64,000 nucleotides of DNA from Anaerophilus nitritigenes (GTDB taxonomy: Bacteria > Bacillota > Clostridia > Peptostreptococcales > Thermotaleaceae), in NCBI RefSeq assembly GCF_004138215.1, contig NZ_RYYS01000103.1, positions 1 through 64,000 on the forward strand. Direction: 5' to 3'. The position numbers and the translations under genes are program-made. The notes beneath the pieces were generated by a model, which worked only from the letters and a program-made list of their open reading frames with translations, was not told the origin of the DNA and searched no databases. Below, piece by piece: positions 25,798 through 34,997 of this stretch. Each line of letters begins with the position of its first letter. Positions within the stretch are counted from its first letter, which is position 1.

Positions 25798-26206
25798 GCT
25801 TAAATAAATATTTACAGAAATCAAGGGGTTATTTTGAGTGCCTAAAAATAAAATAGAATCCAATAAAGGAGTCTTTTATCTTGTGATAAAGGATTTTTTT
25901 ATTGTAATATTAAAATTTATTAACCGTCCCCAAACCCTATTAACCGTCCCCAAACCCGTTCTAAACCCTACAAAACTGCCCAAAACTGAAACCAAAACCC
26001 AAAAACCATGTGATAAATCTAAAGTAATGAATAGATATATGAAATAGATATACGTACAGTTAAAGTTATTATTTAAATATATGAGGGAAATATGTTGATT
26101 TATGGTAATGGGAATGTTTTAATATTATTAGGCAAGGAATATTTTGTTATTTAAATAGTTGGAATGTTCTTAAAGTTAATACATTAGAGTAAAAAGGAGA
26201 GTATCT
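25798..26206. other. Gene-free stretch around the right-hand repeat
   Basis: Apart from the repeat tract there is a hairpin TTTTATC/GATAAAG at 25874-25890 before a T-run, probably ending the transposase transcript. A frame open from 25838 to 26047 just translates the C-rich repeat and has no recognisable protein features. AAAAGGAGAG at 26191-26200 serves the next gene. Confidence 0.45.
25920..26010 (-). repeat. Inverted REP-like pair with C-rich (minus-strand G-rich) tail
   Basis: TTAACCGTCCCCAAACCC occurs at 25920-25937 and, as TTAACCGTCCCCAAACCCG, at 25940-25958, followed by a decaying series of CCCTA, CCCAAAA and CCAAAACCC units to about 26009. Read on the minus strand it is a run of GGG/GGGG tracts separated by 3-10 bases. 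Composition is far from the surrounding AT-rich DNA. Confidence 0.75.
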
Positions 26207-27436
26207 ATGAAAAACATAATTACAATTTTTTTATTATTGTCTTTATTGCTGAATTTATGTGCATGTAGTTTTGCAGAAAATAAAGATTTGCAAGGATCAG
26301 AAGAGGAATTATTAAGAAAAGAGGTGCATTTAAAGAAAGTTTTAGATATAGATTTAAGCAAATTTAAATTATGTGATCTTGCTAATGATTTTATTAACAT
26401 AAAGGAGATGGAGTTTAAAGGAAAATATAATATAGATACACTATATAAAAAAGGAGTCAAAATGGAGGGCGGATTAAGATTTACCAACAGATTTGAAGAT
26501 AATATTATAGGCAACTTAAAGATGGGAATGAATACTGAGGAGTTTATTCAGAACATAGGGCAACCAAATATTAAGAACGAAAAAATAGAATTATTAGGAT
26601 ATAAAACAGAAAAATATTATTTGATTATTAAGGGAAATAAAAAAGTAGAAGAAGTTTCTTTCATTAAGAGAGATTTCATTTCAAAAGACTATAAGAATCT
26701 ATTATATGATTTTGTAAAGAATGGAGAAGAAAAAGGTTATTATACTTCTTATGATACTTTTATGGAAAAATATCATAAATATTTATCTAAGTCTCATATT
26801 AGAGGCGGAGGATGGCTTGTACGATATCCAGGAATAGAATTTGAGCTTTTTGATGAAATAAAGATACGAGTATATAATGATTTTGATGGAACTTTAGTGA
26901 AGGAAAATAAGAATGTAAAAATTACTTATATAGATAAAGATTTCGTATTTAAGGGAGAAGAAATCTATTATTCATGGGAAGAGATTTTACAAAAAGAGAT
27001 ACAAAAAAACGGAATCTTATCTCCTTATAAAAAATATCTTGCTTATAAGGAGGATGGTGGTACTTATGAAAATGCTAGTATTCTTATAAGATATTGTGAC
27101 TATAGTAAAGCGGACGAAAGAATATATCCTGGATATTTTGTAGATAACTTAAAGTGGATTAGTGATAGATATTTATTTTTTACTGCTGGTTTTAAAGGAT
27201 TGTTTTTATATGATGTAAAGAATAGTCAATCAATCAATTTAATAGATAGACTGGAAGGGGAAGAAGTATATCCAGAGTATGAATTAAAGTCTATAGATTC
27301 AAATAGTATCCAATATATAAACGAACATGGGGAAAAAATTATACTTAATTATGAATTTGATGATGAAGGAAATATTAATATAAGAAATAAAAAGAATAAT
27401 AAAGAAAATAATAAAGACAAAGTTAAAAAAGGATGA
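26207..27436 (+). CDS. Lipoprotein of unknown function
   Basis: 409 residues, lipobox LNLCAC near residue 22 after a clear hydrophobic signal. The mature protein has a segment NLKMGMNTEEFIQNIGQPN (about 102-120), reminiscent of SmpA/BamE-like folds in which a glycine-proline turn follows the helix, then a beta-rich part with FLYDVKNSQSINLID blades and a Lys/Asn-rich tail (about 390-409). I do not recognise the family. It stands alone between the repeat region and two hairpins. Confidence 0.6.
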   Translation: MKNIITIFLLLSLLLNLCACSFAENKDLQGSEEELLRKEVHLKKVLDIDLSKFKLCDLANDFINIKEMEFKGKYNIDTLYKKGVKMEGGLRFTNRFEDNIIGNLKMGMNTEEFIQNIGQPNIKNEKIELLGYKTEKYYLIIKGNKKVEEVSFIKRDFISKDYKNLLYDFVKNGEEKGYYTSYDTFMEKYHKYLSKSHIRGGGWLVRYPGIEFELFDEIKIRVYNDFDGTLVKENKNVKITYIDKDFVFKGEEIYYSWEEILQKEIQKNGILSPYKKYLAYKEDGGTYENASILIRYCDYSKADERIYPGYFVDNLKWISDRYLFFTAGFKGLFLYDVKNSQSINLIDRLEGEEVYPEYELKSIDSNSIQYINEHGEKIILNYEFDDEGNINIRNKKNNKENNKDKVKKG

Positions 27437-27471
27437 AGATTATATTAATGTTTTAAAGATTAGTAATATTA

Positions 27472-27562
27472 CAGATGCAACGGCATCTGAACTATATCAA
27501 TAAAATAGACTTATTTTCTTTTGATAAAAATGCCCATCTGCTTATAACATAAGGGTGTTTTT
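27472..27562 (+). terminator. Two hairpins after the lipoprotein gene
   Basis: First, CAGATGC (27472-27478) with GCATCTG (27483-27489). Second, AAAAATGCCC (27526-27535) with GGGTGTTTTT (27553-27562), a 10-bp stem with two G-U pairs ending in a T-run, the likelier terminator. Confidence 0.6.
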
Positions 27563-27639
27563 ATTTCTTTTGGCACAAGGATCTAAATAAATGAGTATAA
27601 TGAAATATAAAATTTACGATCTAAAAGGAGGAGATTTCA

Positions 27640-27771
27640 ATGGAGCTTTCAAAAAATGTTCAACATGACTTGTTATTGATAATTACTTCCATGTTGTTTA
27701 TTCTCTTTGTAACAGGTTGTGCAGGTCCTTCTGAAATATCTGATGAAACGAGAATTATTCCAGTCATATAA
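27640..27771 (+). CDS. Small (43-residue) lipoprotein
   Basis: ATG at 27640 with the excellent ribosome site AAAGGAGGAG 6 bases before it. The peptide has a charged start, a hydrophobic core (LLLIITSMLFILFV) and a lipobox FVTGC followed by AGPSEISDETR, ending at 27771. It is a convincing lipoprotein though very short. It is followed 40 bases later by another small gene with its own strong ribosome site. A different frame crosses this gene from 27719, but that one lacks a ribosome site. Confidence 0.65.
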   Translation: MELSKNVQHDLLLIITSMLFILFVTGCAGPSEISDETRIIPVI

Positions 27772-27811
27772 AATATTTGTAAAATCAGTTTACAAAAAGG
27801 AGGAGGAATTA

Positions 27812-28138
27812 GTGTCTTCAAAAGATCCAATGGATTTACTTTTAAAAAAAGTCATGGAAGAATTTGGAATACAAGAAGAGTATGAGCGGATGAAGCGAGA
27901 TCGTAAAAATTGCAATAAAGCTAATTTAACTCCAGGTCAAATATTAGTGATAGCGGCTTTGTTAGGTGGAGTTTTAGAGGTAACTTCTATTTTAATAGAT
28001 AAAGATCAATTAGTACAAATTGTTTTGAGTGGTTCTTTAAAAAGACCAAAGGCTAAATCCCAGTTAGAACAAATCATGGATCAAGTGGGAGGTATGCCTT
28101 TTGATCAAGTAATGAAGAATTTATTGAGGAGATATTGA
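27812..28138 (+). CDS. Hypothetical protein, 108 residues
   Basis: GTG start at 27812, chosen because AAGGAGGAGG precedes it by 6 bases; the frame is open further upstream to 27719 but that part overlaps the small lipoprotein gene and lacks a ribosome site. The protein is mostly helical and charged with one hydrophobic helix (LTPGQILVIAALLGGVLEVTSILI, about residues 44-66) and the tail MDQVGGMPFDQVMKNLLRRY. I do not recognise it. Co-transcription with the preceding lipoprotein is likely. Confidence 0.6.
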   Translation: MSSKDPMDLLLKKVMEEFGIQEEYERMKRDRKNCNKANLTPGQILVIAALLGGVLEVTSILIDKDQLVQIVLSGSLKRPKAKSQLEQIMDQVGGMPFDQVMKNLLRRY

Positions 28139-28617
28139 TGAAAAATGGATAATAAAAAAGCATATTTGTAGATGAATAGATGGATATAAATAAAATGATG
28201 GACAAGCAGGTGGAATTTTCTGAAAAAAGATATATATATAAATATTAAAATATTAAAATATATCATCTTCAATATACGATCAAATATATTGTAATCAAAT
28301 CGATAAAAAGTTCAAATAAACTTAGCGTAAAAGTATGGGAAAATGACTAAAAATGTTATATAATAAATTTTTTTGAAAAAAAAGGATATTGTGATATATG
28401 TAGAGAATACTCTATTGACAAAAGAAAGATAATGATATGAAAAGTCCGTAATTCTAAAAAGCGTGAATAATTTAAATATTAAACATATAGATTGTTTTAT
28501 AGATTTGAAGATAGTTATGCATGATTTTTAAAGATTTTCATATATTTTAAAAAAGGGGGGAGCTTTTTTATTGATGATTTTGTAAAACAAAAAAAGAAAA
28601 ATTAAGGGGGAAAAATC
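28139..28617. other. Gene-free upstream region of the TAXI-TRAP operon
   Basis: About 480 AT-rich bases with no supported gene or strong hairpin. A short ATAAATATTAAAATATTAAAATAT run near 28240-28262 is low complexity. GGGGGGAG at 28555-28562 is followed by TTGATGATTTTG, and AGGGGGAAA at 28606-28614 is the ribosome site of the binding protein. Confidence 0.3.
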
Positions 28618-29619
28618 ATGACAAAAAAAAAGAGATTATTATCGGGGTTAACCATAGGTATTATGCTTATAGGATTATTAGGAGGCTGCGGTAGTCAATC
28701 AACAGATACAAGTAGTGAACAGCCAGAAGAAACAAAACAAGTTTTTGTAAATATTGGAACTGGAGGAACAGCAGGTACATATTTCCCATTAGGGGGAGCT
28801 TTTTCTGAAATATGGAATAATAACATAAAAGGAGTAAATGCTACTGCTCAAAGTACAGGAGCTTCTGTAGCAAATATTAACTTATTGAAAGATAAAAAAG
28901 TTGAAGTAGTAATTGTACAAAATGATGTCGCTTGGTATACAGAAAATGGAGAAGAAATGTTTAAGGATGCTAAGTATGAAGACATTAGAGGATTAAATAC
29001 TATGTATAGTGAACCTCTTCAACTCATTACTACAGATCCAAAGATTAAAACGGTAGCAGATTTAAAAGGTAAAAATGTTGCAGTAGGGGCTATTGGTAGT
29101 GGAGTAGAAGCTAATGCTAGACAAATTATAGCTGCTGCTGGAATGGATTTTGAAAAAGATATTAAGGCAAAATTTTTATCCTTCTCAGAAGCATCATCAG
29201 GACTTAAAGACAAACAAGTAGACGCAGCATTTTTAACAGCAGGAATTCCAACTGCTGCAATTCAAGATTTAGGAGCTCAAAATGATGTACACGTAGTACC
29301 TGTAGATGGAGAAATAGCAGATAAGCTATTAGAAAAATACAAATTCTTTACAAAATTCACTATACCTGCAAATACTTATAAAGGACAAACAGAAGATATA
29401 CAAACTTTAACAGTTAAAGCTATGCTTGCTGTAAATGCTGATTTAGACGAAGAATTAGCATATCAAATGGTAAAAACTATTTATGATAATCACGATAGAA
29501 TAGTAGCAGCTCATAATGTAGGGAAAAATATTACAAAAGATACAGGACTAGAAGGAATGTCTATCACACTTCATCCTGGAGCTGAAAAATACTTTAAAGA
29601 AGAAGGATTATTAAAATAA
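28618..29619 (+). CDS. TAXI-family TRAP transporter substrate-binding lipoprotein
   Basis: 333 residues, lipobox LLGGC (Cys about residue 25). The mature part has FVNIGTGGTAGTYFPLGGA, the TAXI-family hallmark, plus LKGKNVAVGAIGSGVEANARQ and DAAFLTAGIP. TAXI proteins feed fused 4TM-12TM TRAP permeases, and that permease gene follows. Known or proposed ligands in the family include dicarboxylates and glutamate; none can be assigned here. Confidence 0.93.
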   Translation: MTKKKRLLSGLTIGIMLIGLLGGCGSQSTDTSSEQPEETKQVFVNIGTGGTAGTYFPLGGAFSEIWNNNIKGVNATAQSTGASVANINLLKDKKVEVVIVQNDVAWYTENGEEMFKDAKYEDIRGLNTMYSEPLQLITTDPKIKTVADLKGKNVAVGAIGSGVEANARQIIAAAGMDFEKDIKAKFLSFSEASSGLKDKQVDAAFLTAGIPTAAIQDLGAQNDVHVVPVDGEIADKLLEKYKFFTKFTIPANTYKGQTEDIQTLTVKAMLAVNADLDEELAYQMVKTIYDNHDRIVAAHNVGKNITKDTGLEGMSITLHPGAEKYFKEEGLLK

Positions 29620-29634
29620 GGAGATTAAAGTAAT

Positions 29635-30135
29635 TTGGACAAAAAAGGTATAGGGAGATGGAACATAATTATTGTATGTATGTTGCTTGTAGGAGTAATT
29701 CTTATCACGGACTCAAAAAGTAAAAAGGTATTAGTCATTGAGGATTTAGACGAAAACATCAAACATGAATTTATTCTTCCGGACTCAAAATTTAGCATTG
29801 GATATACACATTCTGTATTATTAACTCCAGTAGAAGAATTTTTTCAGATAAAGAATAAAAATGAGTTATCGCTTTATAAAACTATATATGAATCCTTTGG
29901 GGTAGGGCTTCCGTATTCACAACAAGAAGGAGACTTTGAGATCAAGAATGGAAAATTTATATTAAAAATAAATAGAGATTTTCATGATATTCATTTAAGA
30001 GTATCGCCAATTCCTAAACATTGGTTATCTGTTGGTGATCATAGGTATGAACTTATAGATTTAGTAAAGAAACCTGATGACTTGATTAAAATTTATATCG
30101 TAGATAGATATGATCCATTCTCAAACCTCTTGTAA
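29635..30135 (+). CDS. DUF1850 protein of TAXI-TRAP operon
   Basis: 166 residues with one N-terminal helix (about 8-24), then FSIGYTHSVLLTPVEEFFQI, ESFGVGLPY and IHLRVSPIPKHWLSVG. DUF1850 proteins are regularly encoded between the TAXI binding protein and fused permease; the HS-x-x-x-x-P-V-x-E motif is typical. Function unknown, presumably assembly or accessory. TTG start at 29635, with AAGGAGAT upstream. Confidence 0.85.
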   Translation: MDKKGIGRWNIIIVCMLLVGVILITDSKSKKVLVIEDLDENIKHEFILPDSKFSIGYTHSVLLTPVEEFFQIKNKNELSLYKTIYESFGVGLPYSQQEGDFEIKNGKFILKINRDFHDIHLRVSPIPKHWLSVGDHRYELIDLVKKPDDLIKIYIVDRYDPFSNLL

Positions 30136-30224
30136 CAAAAGGGGTTTGGGAAGAATTTTTTTATTGAGATTTAGGATAAAAGTATTATAGAGACAAGAGA
30201 AGATGTTGAGAAAGGGGATATAAA

Positions 30225-32183
30225 ATGAAACAAAATAAAGATATAAAACCCCAAGGAATAGATGAAATAAGTGCGGGTGATACACAAGATATATTAAGAA
30301 AATATGATAAGGGTTCCGATTTTCGTGAACTAAAAGGAGTTGCAGGTAAAGTTATATCTGCTATTTTAATATGTTTTACTCTTTTTCAATTATATACAGG
30401 TATATTTGGAGTTATGGATGCTATGCTTCAAAGAGCAGTACATTTAGCTTTTGGTTTATCTTTGGTATTTCTTTTATATCCATCTAGAAAAAGTTGGTCA
30501 AGAGAGAAGATGCATCCTGTAGATATTTTACTTGCTATTACAGCAGCAGCAGTGTGCATGTATGTAGTAGTTTTTTACAAAGAGCTCGTATTAAGAGCTG
30601 GAACTGTAAGTCAAACAGATATGATTATAGGGATTATGGCTATTATTTTAGTATTAGAGGCTGCTAGAAGAGTAATTGGGTGGCCTATGGTAATTATCGC
30701 ATTATTATTTATATTATATGCATTATTTGGAATTTATGTTCCAGGGCAACTTGCTCATAGAGGGGTAGATATTGAAAATTTGGTACAACAATTATTTTTT
30801 ACAACAGAAGGAATATTTGGTATTCCTATAGGAGTATCTTCTACTTTTATATTTATGTTTTTATTATTTGGAGCTTATCTTGAAAAGACTGGAATGGGAG
30901 AATTTTTTATTGATAGTGCCAATGCTTTAGCTGGATTTGCAGCTGGAGGACCTGCAAAGGTTGCTGTAATTTCTAGTGGTTGCATGGGAACATTAACAGG
31001 AAGTTCTGTAGCAAATGTAGTTGGAACAGGGAGCTTTACGATTCCTATGATGAAGAAGTTAGGGTATAAGAGCGAGTTTGCTGGAGCTGTTGAGGCGACT
31101 GCATCAACAGGTGGACAATTGATGCCACCGATCATGGGAGCTGCAGCTTTTCTTATGGCAGAATTTACAAATACTCCATATGTAAATATTATTTCTGCTG
31201 CTTGTATTCCAGCACTCTTATATTATTTTGGAGTATTTTCTGGAGTACATTTTGAGGCTAAAAAGCTTGGCTTAGAAGGAATTTCAAGAGATAGACTTCC
31301 CAAGTTTGGTAAAATAATGAAACAAAGAGGGCATCTGCTTATTCCAATTATTATTGTAGTTTATTTATTGGTTGCAGGGTATACACCTATTCGAGCAGCA
31401 TTAGGTGCTATTGTTACATCCATTTTATGTGCATCTATCAAGAAAGAAACAAGACTTAGCTTTAAGGATATAGTAGATGGGCTAGAAAAAGGTGCAAGAG
31501 GAGCTTTAACAGTAATTGCTGCATGTGCTTGTGCAGGAATTATTATCGGAGTTGTAACTCAAACAGGGTTAGGACTTAAAATGGGTTCAATTCTTGTTAG
31601 TATTGCAAATGGAAAGCTTTTTCTTACTCTATTTTTCACTATGATTACTTCTTTGATTTTAGGAATTGGAGTTCCTACGACTGCCAATTATGTAATCACA
31701 TCTACTATTGCAGCACCAGCTCTTTTGATGATGGATGTTCCTATAATGGCAGCTCATATGTTCGCTTTTTATTTTGGGATTGTTGCTGATGTAACACCGC
31801 CTGTTTGTTTAGCAGCTGTTGCAGCGGCTGGAGTGGCAAAATCTGAACCTATGAGAACAGGTGTTCAAGCTGCAAGGCTTGCTATAGCAGCATTTTTAAT
31901 TCCATATATTTTTGTATATAGTCCAGAACTTTTACTTATTGATGTTCAGCCTTTAGAGATGATTTTGATTCTTATTACAGCACTAATAGGAATCATATGT
32001 GTAGCAGCAGCTCTTACAGGATATTTAAGAGCAAATATGTCTATGATAGAGAGGATGATATTTGCTGTTGGAGGAGTACTACTTGTAACTACAGATATAA
32101 GGCTAAATATAGTAGGGATAATTCTCCTGGCAGGAGGATATTGGATGCAAAGAGAAAAGGTGAAACAAGAAATGGTTGCATAA
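30225..32183 (+). CDS. TRAP transporter fused permease (4TM-12TM)
   Basis: 652 residues. The N-terminal third holds the small-subunit helices (about 45-160), the rest the DctM-like large subunit with GEFFIDSANALAGFAAGGPA, TGSSVANVVGTGSFTIPMMKK, STGGQLMPPIMGAAAFLM and GIGVPTTANYVITSTIAAP. Fusion of both membrane subunits is standard for TAXI-type TRAP systems. It works with the binding lipoprotein two genes upstream. Start ATG behind AAAGGGGAT. Confidence 0.94.
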   Translation: MKQNKDIKPQGIDEISAGDTQDILRKYDKGSDFRELKGVAGKVISAILICFTLFQLYTGIFGVMDAMLQRAVHLAFGLSLVFLLYPSRKSWSREKMHPVDILLAITAAAVCMYVVVFYKELVLRAGTVSQTDMIIGIMAIILVLEAARRVIGWPMVIIALLFILYALFGIYVPGQLAHRGVDIENLVQQLFFTTEGIFGIPIGVSSTFIFMFLLFGAYLEKTGMGEFFIDSANALAGFAAGGPAKVAVISSGCMGTLTGSSVANVVGTGSFTIPMMKKLGYKSEFAGAVEATASTGGQLMPPIMGAAAFLMAEFTNTPYVNIISAACIPALLYYFGVFSGVHFEAKKLGLEGISRDRLPKFGKIMKQRGHLLIPIIIVVYLLVAGYTPIRAALGAIVTSILCASIKKETRLSFKDIVDGLEKGARGALTVIAACACAGIIIGVVTQTGLGLKMGSILVSIANGKLFLTLFFTMITSLILGIGVPTTANYVITSTIAAPALLMMDVPIMAAHMFAFYFGIVADVTPPVCLAAVAAAGVAKSEPMRTGVQAARLAIAAFLIPYIFVYSPELLLIDVQPLEMILILITALIGIICVAAALTGYLRANMSMIERMIFAVGGVLLVTTDIRLNIVGIILLAGGYWMQREKVKQEMVA

Positions 32184-32198
32184 CCTATAAAAAGTCAG

Positions 32199-32221
32199 GC
32201 TCACTATAGTTTATAGTGAGC
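32199..32221 (+). terminator. Hairpin after the TRAP permease gene
   Basis: GCTCACTATA (32199-32208) and TATAGTGAGC (32212-32221), 10 bp with a 3-nt loop. There is no long T-run, so it may stabilise or end the transcript. Confidence 0.55.
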
Positions 32222-32317
32222 TTGCTAGTATTTATGATATTATATGTAAAAATATTGATTAATTTAGTGTTTGGTGATATACTCAAGGTTAAAAATATTT
32301 ATGCTTAGAGGTAAAAA

Positions 32318-32782
32318 ATGATAGAAAAATATATGAGAGAAGCATTGAGAGAAGCAAAAAAGGCTATGGAATTAGAAGAGGTTCCTATAGGGGCAGTAAT
32401 TGTTAAAGATGGACAAATTATTGCAAGAGCTCATAACTTAAGAGAAACATTTAAAGATCCTATAGCTCATGCAGAAATATTAGCTATTCAAAAGGCAGCT
32501 AAATTCTTAGGAGGATGGAGATTATCAGGCTGTGATCTTTATGTAACAGTAGAACCTTGCCCTATGTGTGCAGGAGCTATTATTCTTTCAAGAATAGATA
32601 CTTTAGTGATAGGAACTATGGACCCTAAAGGTGGAGGTGCAGGTTCTTTGTTTAACATTCCAGAGGATAATCGATTAAATCATCAAACAAAAGTAATAAG
32701 AGGAATATTAAAGAATGAATGTGCACAACTTATGAAAGATTTTTTTAAATATCTTAGGAATAAAAAAAGTGGTTGTAGCTAA
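32318..32782 (+). CDS. tadA: tRNA adenosine(34) deaminase TadA
   Basis: 154 residues, the usual TadA length. Zinc and catalytic motifs are HAE (His51, Glu53) and PCPMC (Cys81, Cys84), with MREALREAKKAMELEEVPIGAV at the start and LFNIPEDNRLNH near the end. It converts A34 to inosine in the anticodon of tRNA-Arg(ACG). The neighbouring ffs/dnaX genes often seen downstream of tadA in Firmicutes are absent here. Confidence 0.95.
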   Translation: MIEKYMREALREAKKAMELEEVPIGAVIVKDGQIIARAHNLRETFKDPIAHAEILAIQKAAKFLGGWRLSGCDLYVTVEPCPMCAGAIILSRIDTLVIGTMDPKGGGAGSLFNIPEDNRLNHQTKVIRGILKNECAQLMKDFFKYLRNKKSGCS

Positions 32783-32800
32783 TTTGCTAAAACCACTTTT
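32765..32800. terminator. Bidirectional terminator overlapping the tadA end
   Basis: AAAAGTGGTT (32765-32774) and AACCACTTTT (32791-32800) pair perfectly, with an extra TAGC/GCTA inner stem. The tadA stop codon lies in the loop, and the convergent small gene begins its 3' end at 32799. Confidence 0.75.
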
Positions 32801-33077
32801 ACTTTGTAGAATGTCTTTTGTGAAGCTTAAAACAACGAAGAGATCTAATAAAAAGAGATATTTTACTAGAAATATGAAATTTTAATTGACTTAAAAATTT
32901 AATTTTAGAAGTCCATATAGAATATAGTCTAGAAAAAGAAAAAGTTTCTAGTAGAAAGCAAATAAAAATAATTGTTAAAGATAAGATAGCATAATATATG
33001 TTGTCTAGATAATTAGAAAGCATTCCTAATATGGCAGCAATCAGTACTAACAGCAAAGTCATGTAAAATTTGTTCAT
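32799..33077 (-). CDS. Small membrane protein, unknown
   Basis: 92 residues with two adjoining hydrophobic helices (about 4-22 and 27-48) and a very basic C-terminal half (about 55-92). The ATG at 33077 follows a GAGGTG ribosome site, which supports it as real. I do not recognise the family. It is convergent with tadA and shares its terminator. Confidence 0.5.
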   Translation of the reverse strand: MNKFYMTLLLVLIAAILGMLSNYLDNIYYAILSLTIIFICFLLETFSFSRLYSIWTSKIKFLSQLKFHISSKISLFIRSLRCFKLHKRHSTK

Positions 33078-33345
33078 TTATGTCACCTCATCATTTAGCA
33101 TCTATATTAAAATATATCATTTTTGAATATCAAAAAGAATATAAATTATAAAATATTTATAAAAATTTTTGTCATTTTTGATTCTACTTATAATAAATCA
33201 ATAGTATAAGAGAAGGAAAATTTGGATTTGATAAGAAGGATTATTTGCTATAGGAGTAAAAGAATAGTTTGTTCCATTGTTTATGTTTTGGATCTAGGGG
33301 TATCTTTAATGTATACAAATTGAAAAGAGTAAAGGGGGATTTAAA

Positions 33346-33774
33346 ATGAAAAAAATATTAATTGCTTATGATGGTTCAAAGTATGCCAATAAAGCTCTGT
33401 TTAAAGGAAGTGAGATTGCAGAGAAATTTGGTAGCGATTTAAAAATACTTTATGTTATAGACGATACTCCATATCGAAAAGGATTAATAGAAGCAGATGC
33501 TGCATTTCAAAAATTAAAAGAAGCTGTTTTAGAAAAAAGTCAGGAAATTTTAGAAAAGGGATTAAAGAATTTAGAAAATTTCAGTGGAAAAATAGATTCT
33601 GCAATAGAATTTGGACATCCTGCTCATAAAATTATTGATGTAGCTGAAAAAGAGGAGATGGATTTAATCGTAATGAGTAATAGAGGGTTAGGATCTTTTC
33701 AAAAGGTGATGCTAGGAAGTGTATCTCATAAAGTATTAAGTCATTCAAAGGTACCTGTTTTAATTGTAAAATAA
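33346..33774 (+). CDS. Universal stress protein, UspA family
   Basis: 142 residues, single Usp domain: KKILIAYDGSKYANKAL at the start, DLIVMSNRGLGSFQKVMLGSVS with the G-x2-G-x9-G-S nucleotide-binding pattern, and KVPVLIVK at the end. The motif predicts ATP binding. AAAGGGGGAT ribosome site; monocistronic with terminator at 33843-33869. Physiological role not assignable. Confidence 0.92.
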   Translation: MKKILIAYDGSKYANKALFKGSEIAEKFGSDLKILYVIDDTPYRKGLIEADAAFQKLKEAVLEKSQEILEKGLKNLENFSGKIDSAIEFGHPAHKIIDVAEKEEMDLIVMSNRGLGSFQKVMLGSVSHKVLSHSKVPVLIVK

Positions 33775-33842
33775 TGTATAGCTTTTTATAGAGAAATATT
33801 CTATTAATGTATGATTTATATAAATAGTATATAGTCAAGTAT

Positions 33843-33869
33843 AAAAAGTCTTCCAAAGGAAGACTTTTT
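33843..33869. terminator. Bidirectional terminator between usp and leuB
   Basis: AAAAAGTCTTCC (33843-33854) and GGAAGACTTTTT (33858-33869), 12 bp perfect with a 3-nt loop. It ends both the stress protein gene and the long leu/ilv operon. Confidence 0.88.
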
Positions 33870-33876
33870 ATACAAA

Positions 33877-34947
33877 TTAAATTTCATCCGTTATTAATTG
33901 ACCCATTTCTTTAGTGCCTACTTGTTTTTTACCTATGCTCATAATATCTTTTGTTCTATATCCATTTTCTAAAACTTTGAATACAGCTATTTCAATTGTG
34001 GTAGCTTCTTCTTCAAGTTGAAATGAGTATTTTAACATCATAGCAGCAGACAATATTGTAGCAATTGGATTTGCTAAATCCTTTCCGGCAATATCAGGAG
34101 CAGAACCATGTATTGGCTCATACATACCTAGTCCACTTTTACCTAAGCTTGCAGATGGAATGATTCCTATGGAACCTGTGATTTGACTTGCTTCATCAGA
34201 AATAATATCTCCAAACATATTTGTTGTAACTATTACATCAAAGCTTGAAGGATTTTTAATCAGTTGCATAGTAGCATTATCAACATACAAATGGTCAAGT
34301 TCTACTTGTGGATAGTCTTTTTTAACTTCGAGAATTACTGAACGCCATAACCTTGATGATGCGAGTACGTTTGCTTTATCAATATTTGTAACTTTTTTGT
34401 TTCTAAGCATTGCAATATCAAAAGCAGTCTTAGCGATTCGTCTAACTTCTTCAACTGCATACATCTCAGTATCCCAAGCGGCTTGACCCAAATGAGTTTC
34501 TTTGATTCCTCTTTCGCCAAAATACATTCCGCCAGTTAATTCTCTCACAACAATAAAGTCTATACCTTTGCTAGAAATTTCATCTTTTAATGGACATGCA
34601 TCTTTTAATGTATCATATAAGACTGCTGGACGTAGATTTGCATAAAGTCCTAACTCGCTTCTTAAACCTAACAATGCTTTTTCAGGACGTTTTTCTACTG
34701 GAAGTGTATCCCATTTATGGCCACCAACAGCTCCAAGTAAGATACTATCACTACTTTTACAAATATCTAAAGTTTTTTGGGGAAGAGGTTCACCAAATTT
34801 ATCAATAGCTATTCCTCCTGCATCTACTTCAATAAATTTAAATTGATGTCCAAACTTATGACCAATTTTATTTAATACTTTTGTTGCTTGTTCGATTATG
34901 TCTGGACCTATTCCGTCGCCTGAAATTACTGATATATTAAAATTCAT
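33877..34947 (-). CDS. leuB: 3-isopropylmalate dehydrogenase
   Basis: 356 residues. NAD-binding/metal motifs include [47 protein letters not shown] and [13 protein letters not shown]. It oxidises and decarboxylates 3-isopropylmalate in leucine synthesis; LeuB also acts on methylmalate in the citramalate route to isoleucine. Last gene of the isoleucine T-box operon, 50 bases after leuD. Confidence 0.96.
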   Translation of the reverse strand: MNFNISVISGDGIGPDIIEQATKVLNKIGHKFGHQFKFIEVDAGGIAIDKFGEPLPQKTLDICKSSDSILLGAVGGHKWDTLPVEKRPEKALLGLRSELGLYANLRPAVLYDTLKDACPLKDEISSKGIDFIVVRELTGGMYFGERGIKETHLGQAAWDTEMYAVEEVRRIAKTAFDIAMLRNKKVTNIDKANVLASSRLWRSVILEVKKDYPQVELDHLYVDNATMQLIKNPSSFDVIVTTNMFGDIISDEASQITGSIGIIPSASLGKSGLGMYEPIHGSAPDIAGKDLANPIATILSAAMMLKYSFQLEEEATTIEIAVFKVLENGYRTKDIMSIGKKQVGTKEMGQLITDEI

Positions 34948-34997
34948 AAATAACTCCTTTCCTATAATTACGAGATTTGAGATGATACGAAAAAATA

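Noticed and set aside
25838-26047. Plus-strand open frame of 69 codons
   Set aside because: Its Pro/Lys/Thr-rich half is just the C-rich repeat tail; no homology or convincing start context.
27555-27590. Second sigma-54 promoter (TTGGCACAAGG)
   Set aside because: The -24 half looks right but the GC of the -12 element is missing at the required spacing.
32783-33345. SRP RNA (ffs), often found after tadA in Firmicutes
   Set aside because: No GGUGCUNNN-type domain IV sequence; the region holds a terminator and a small minus-strand gene.
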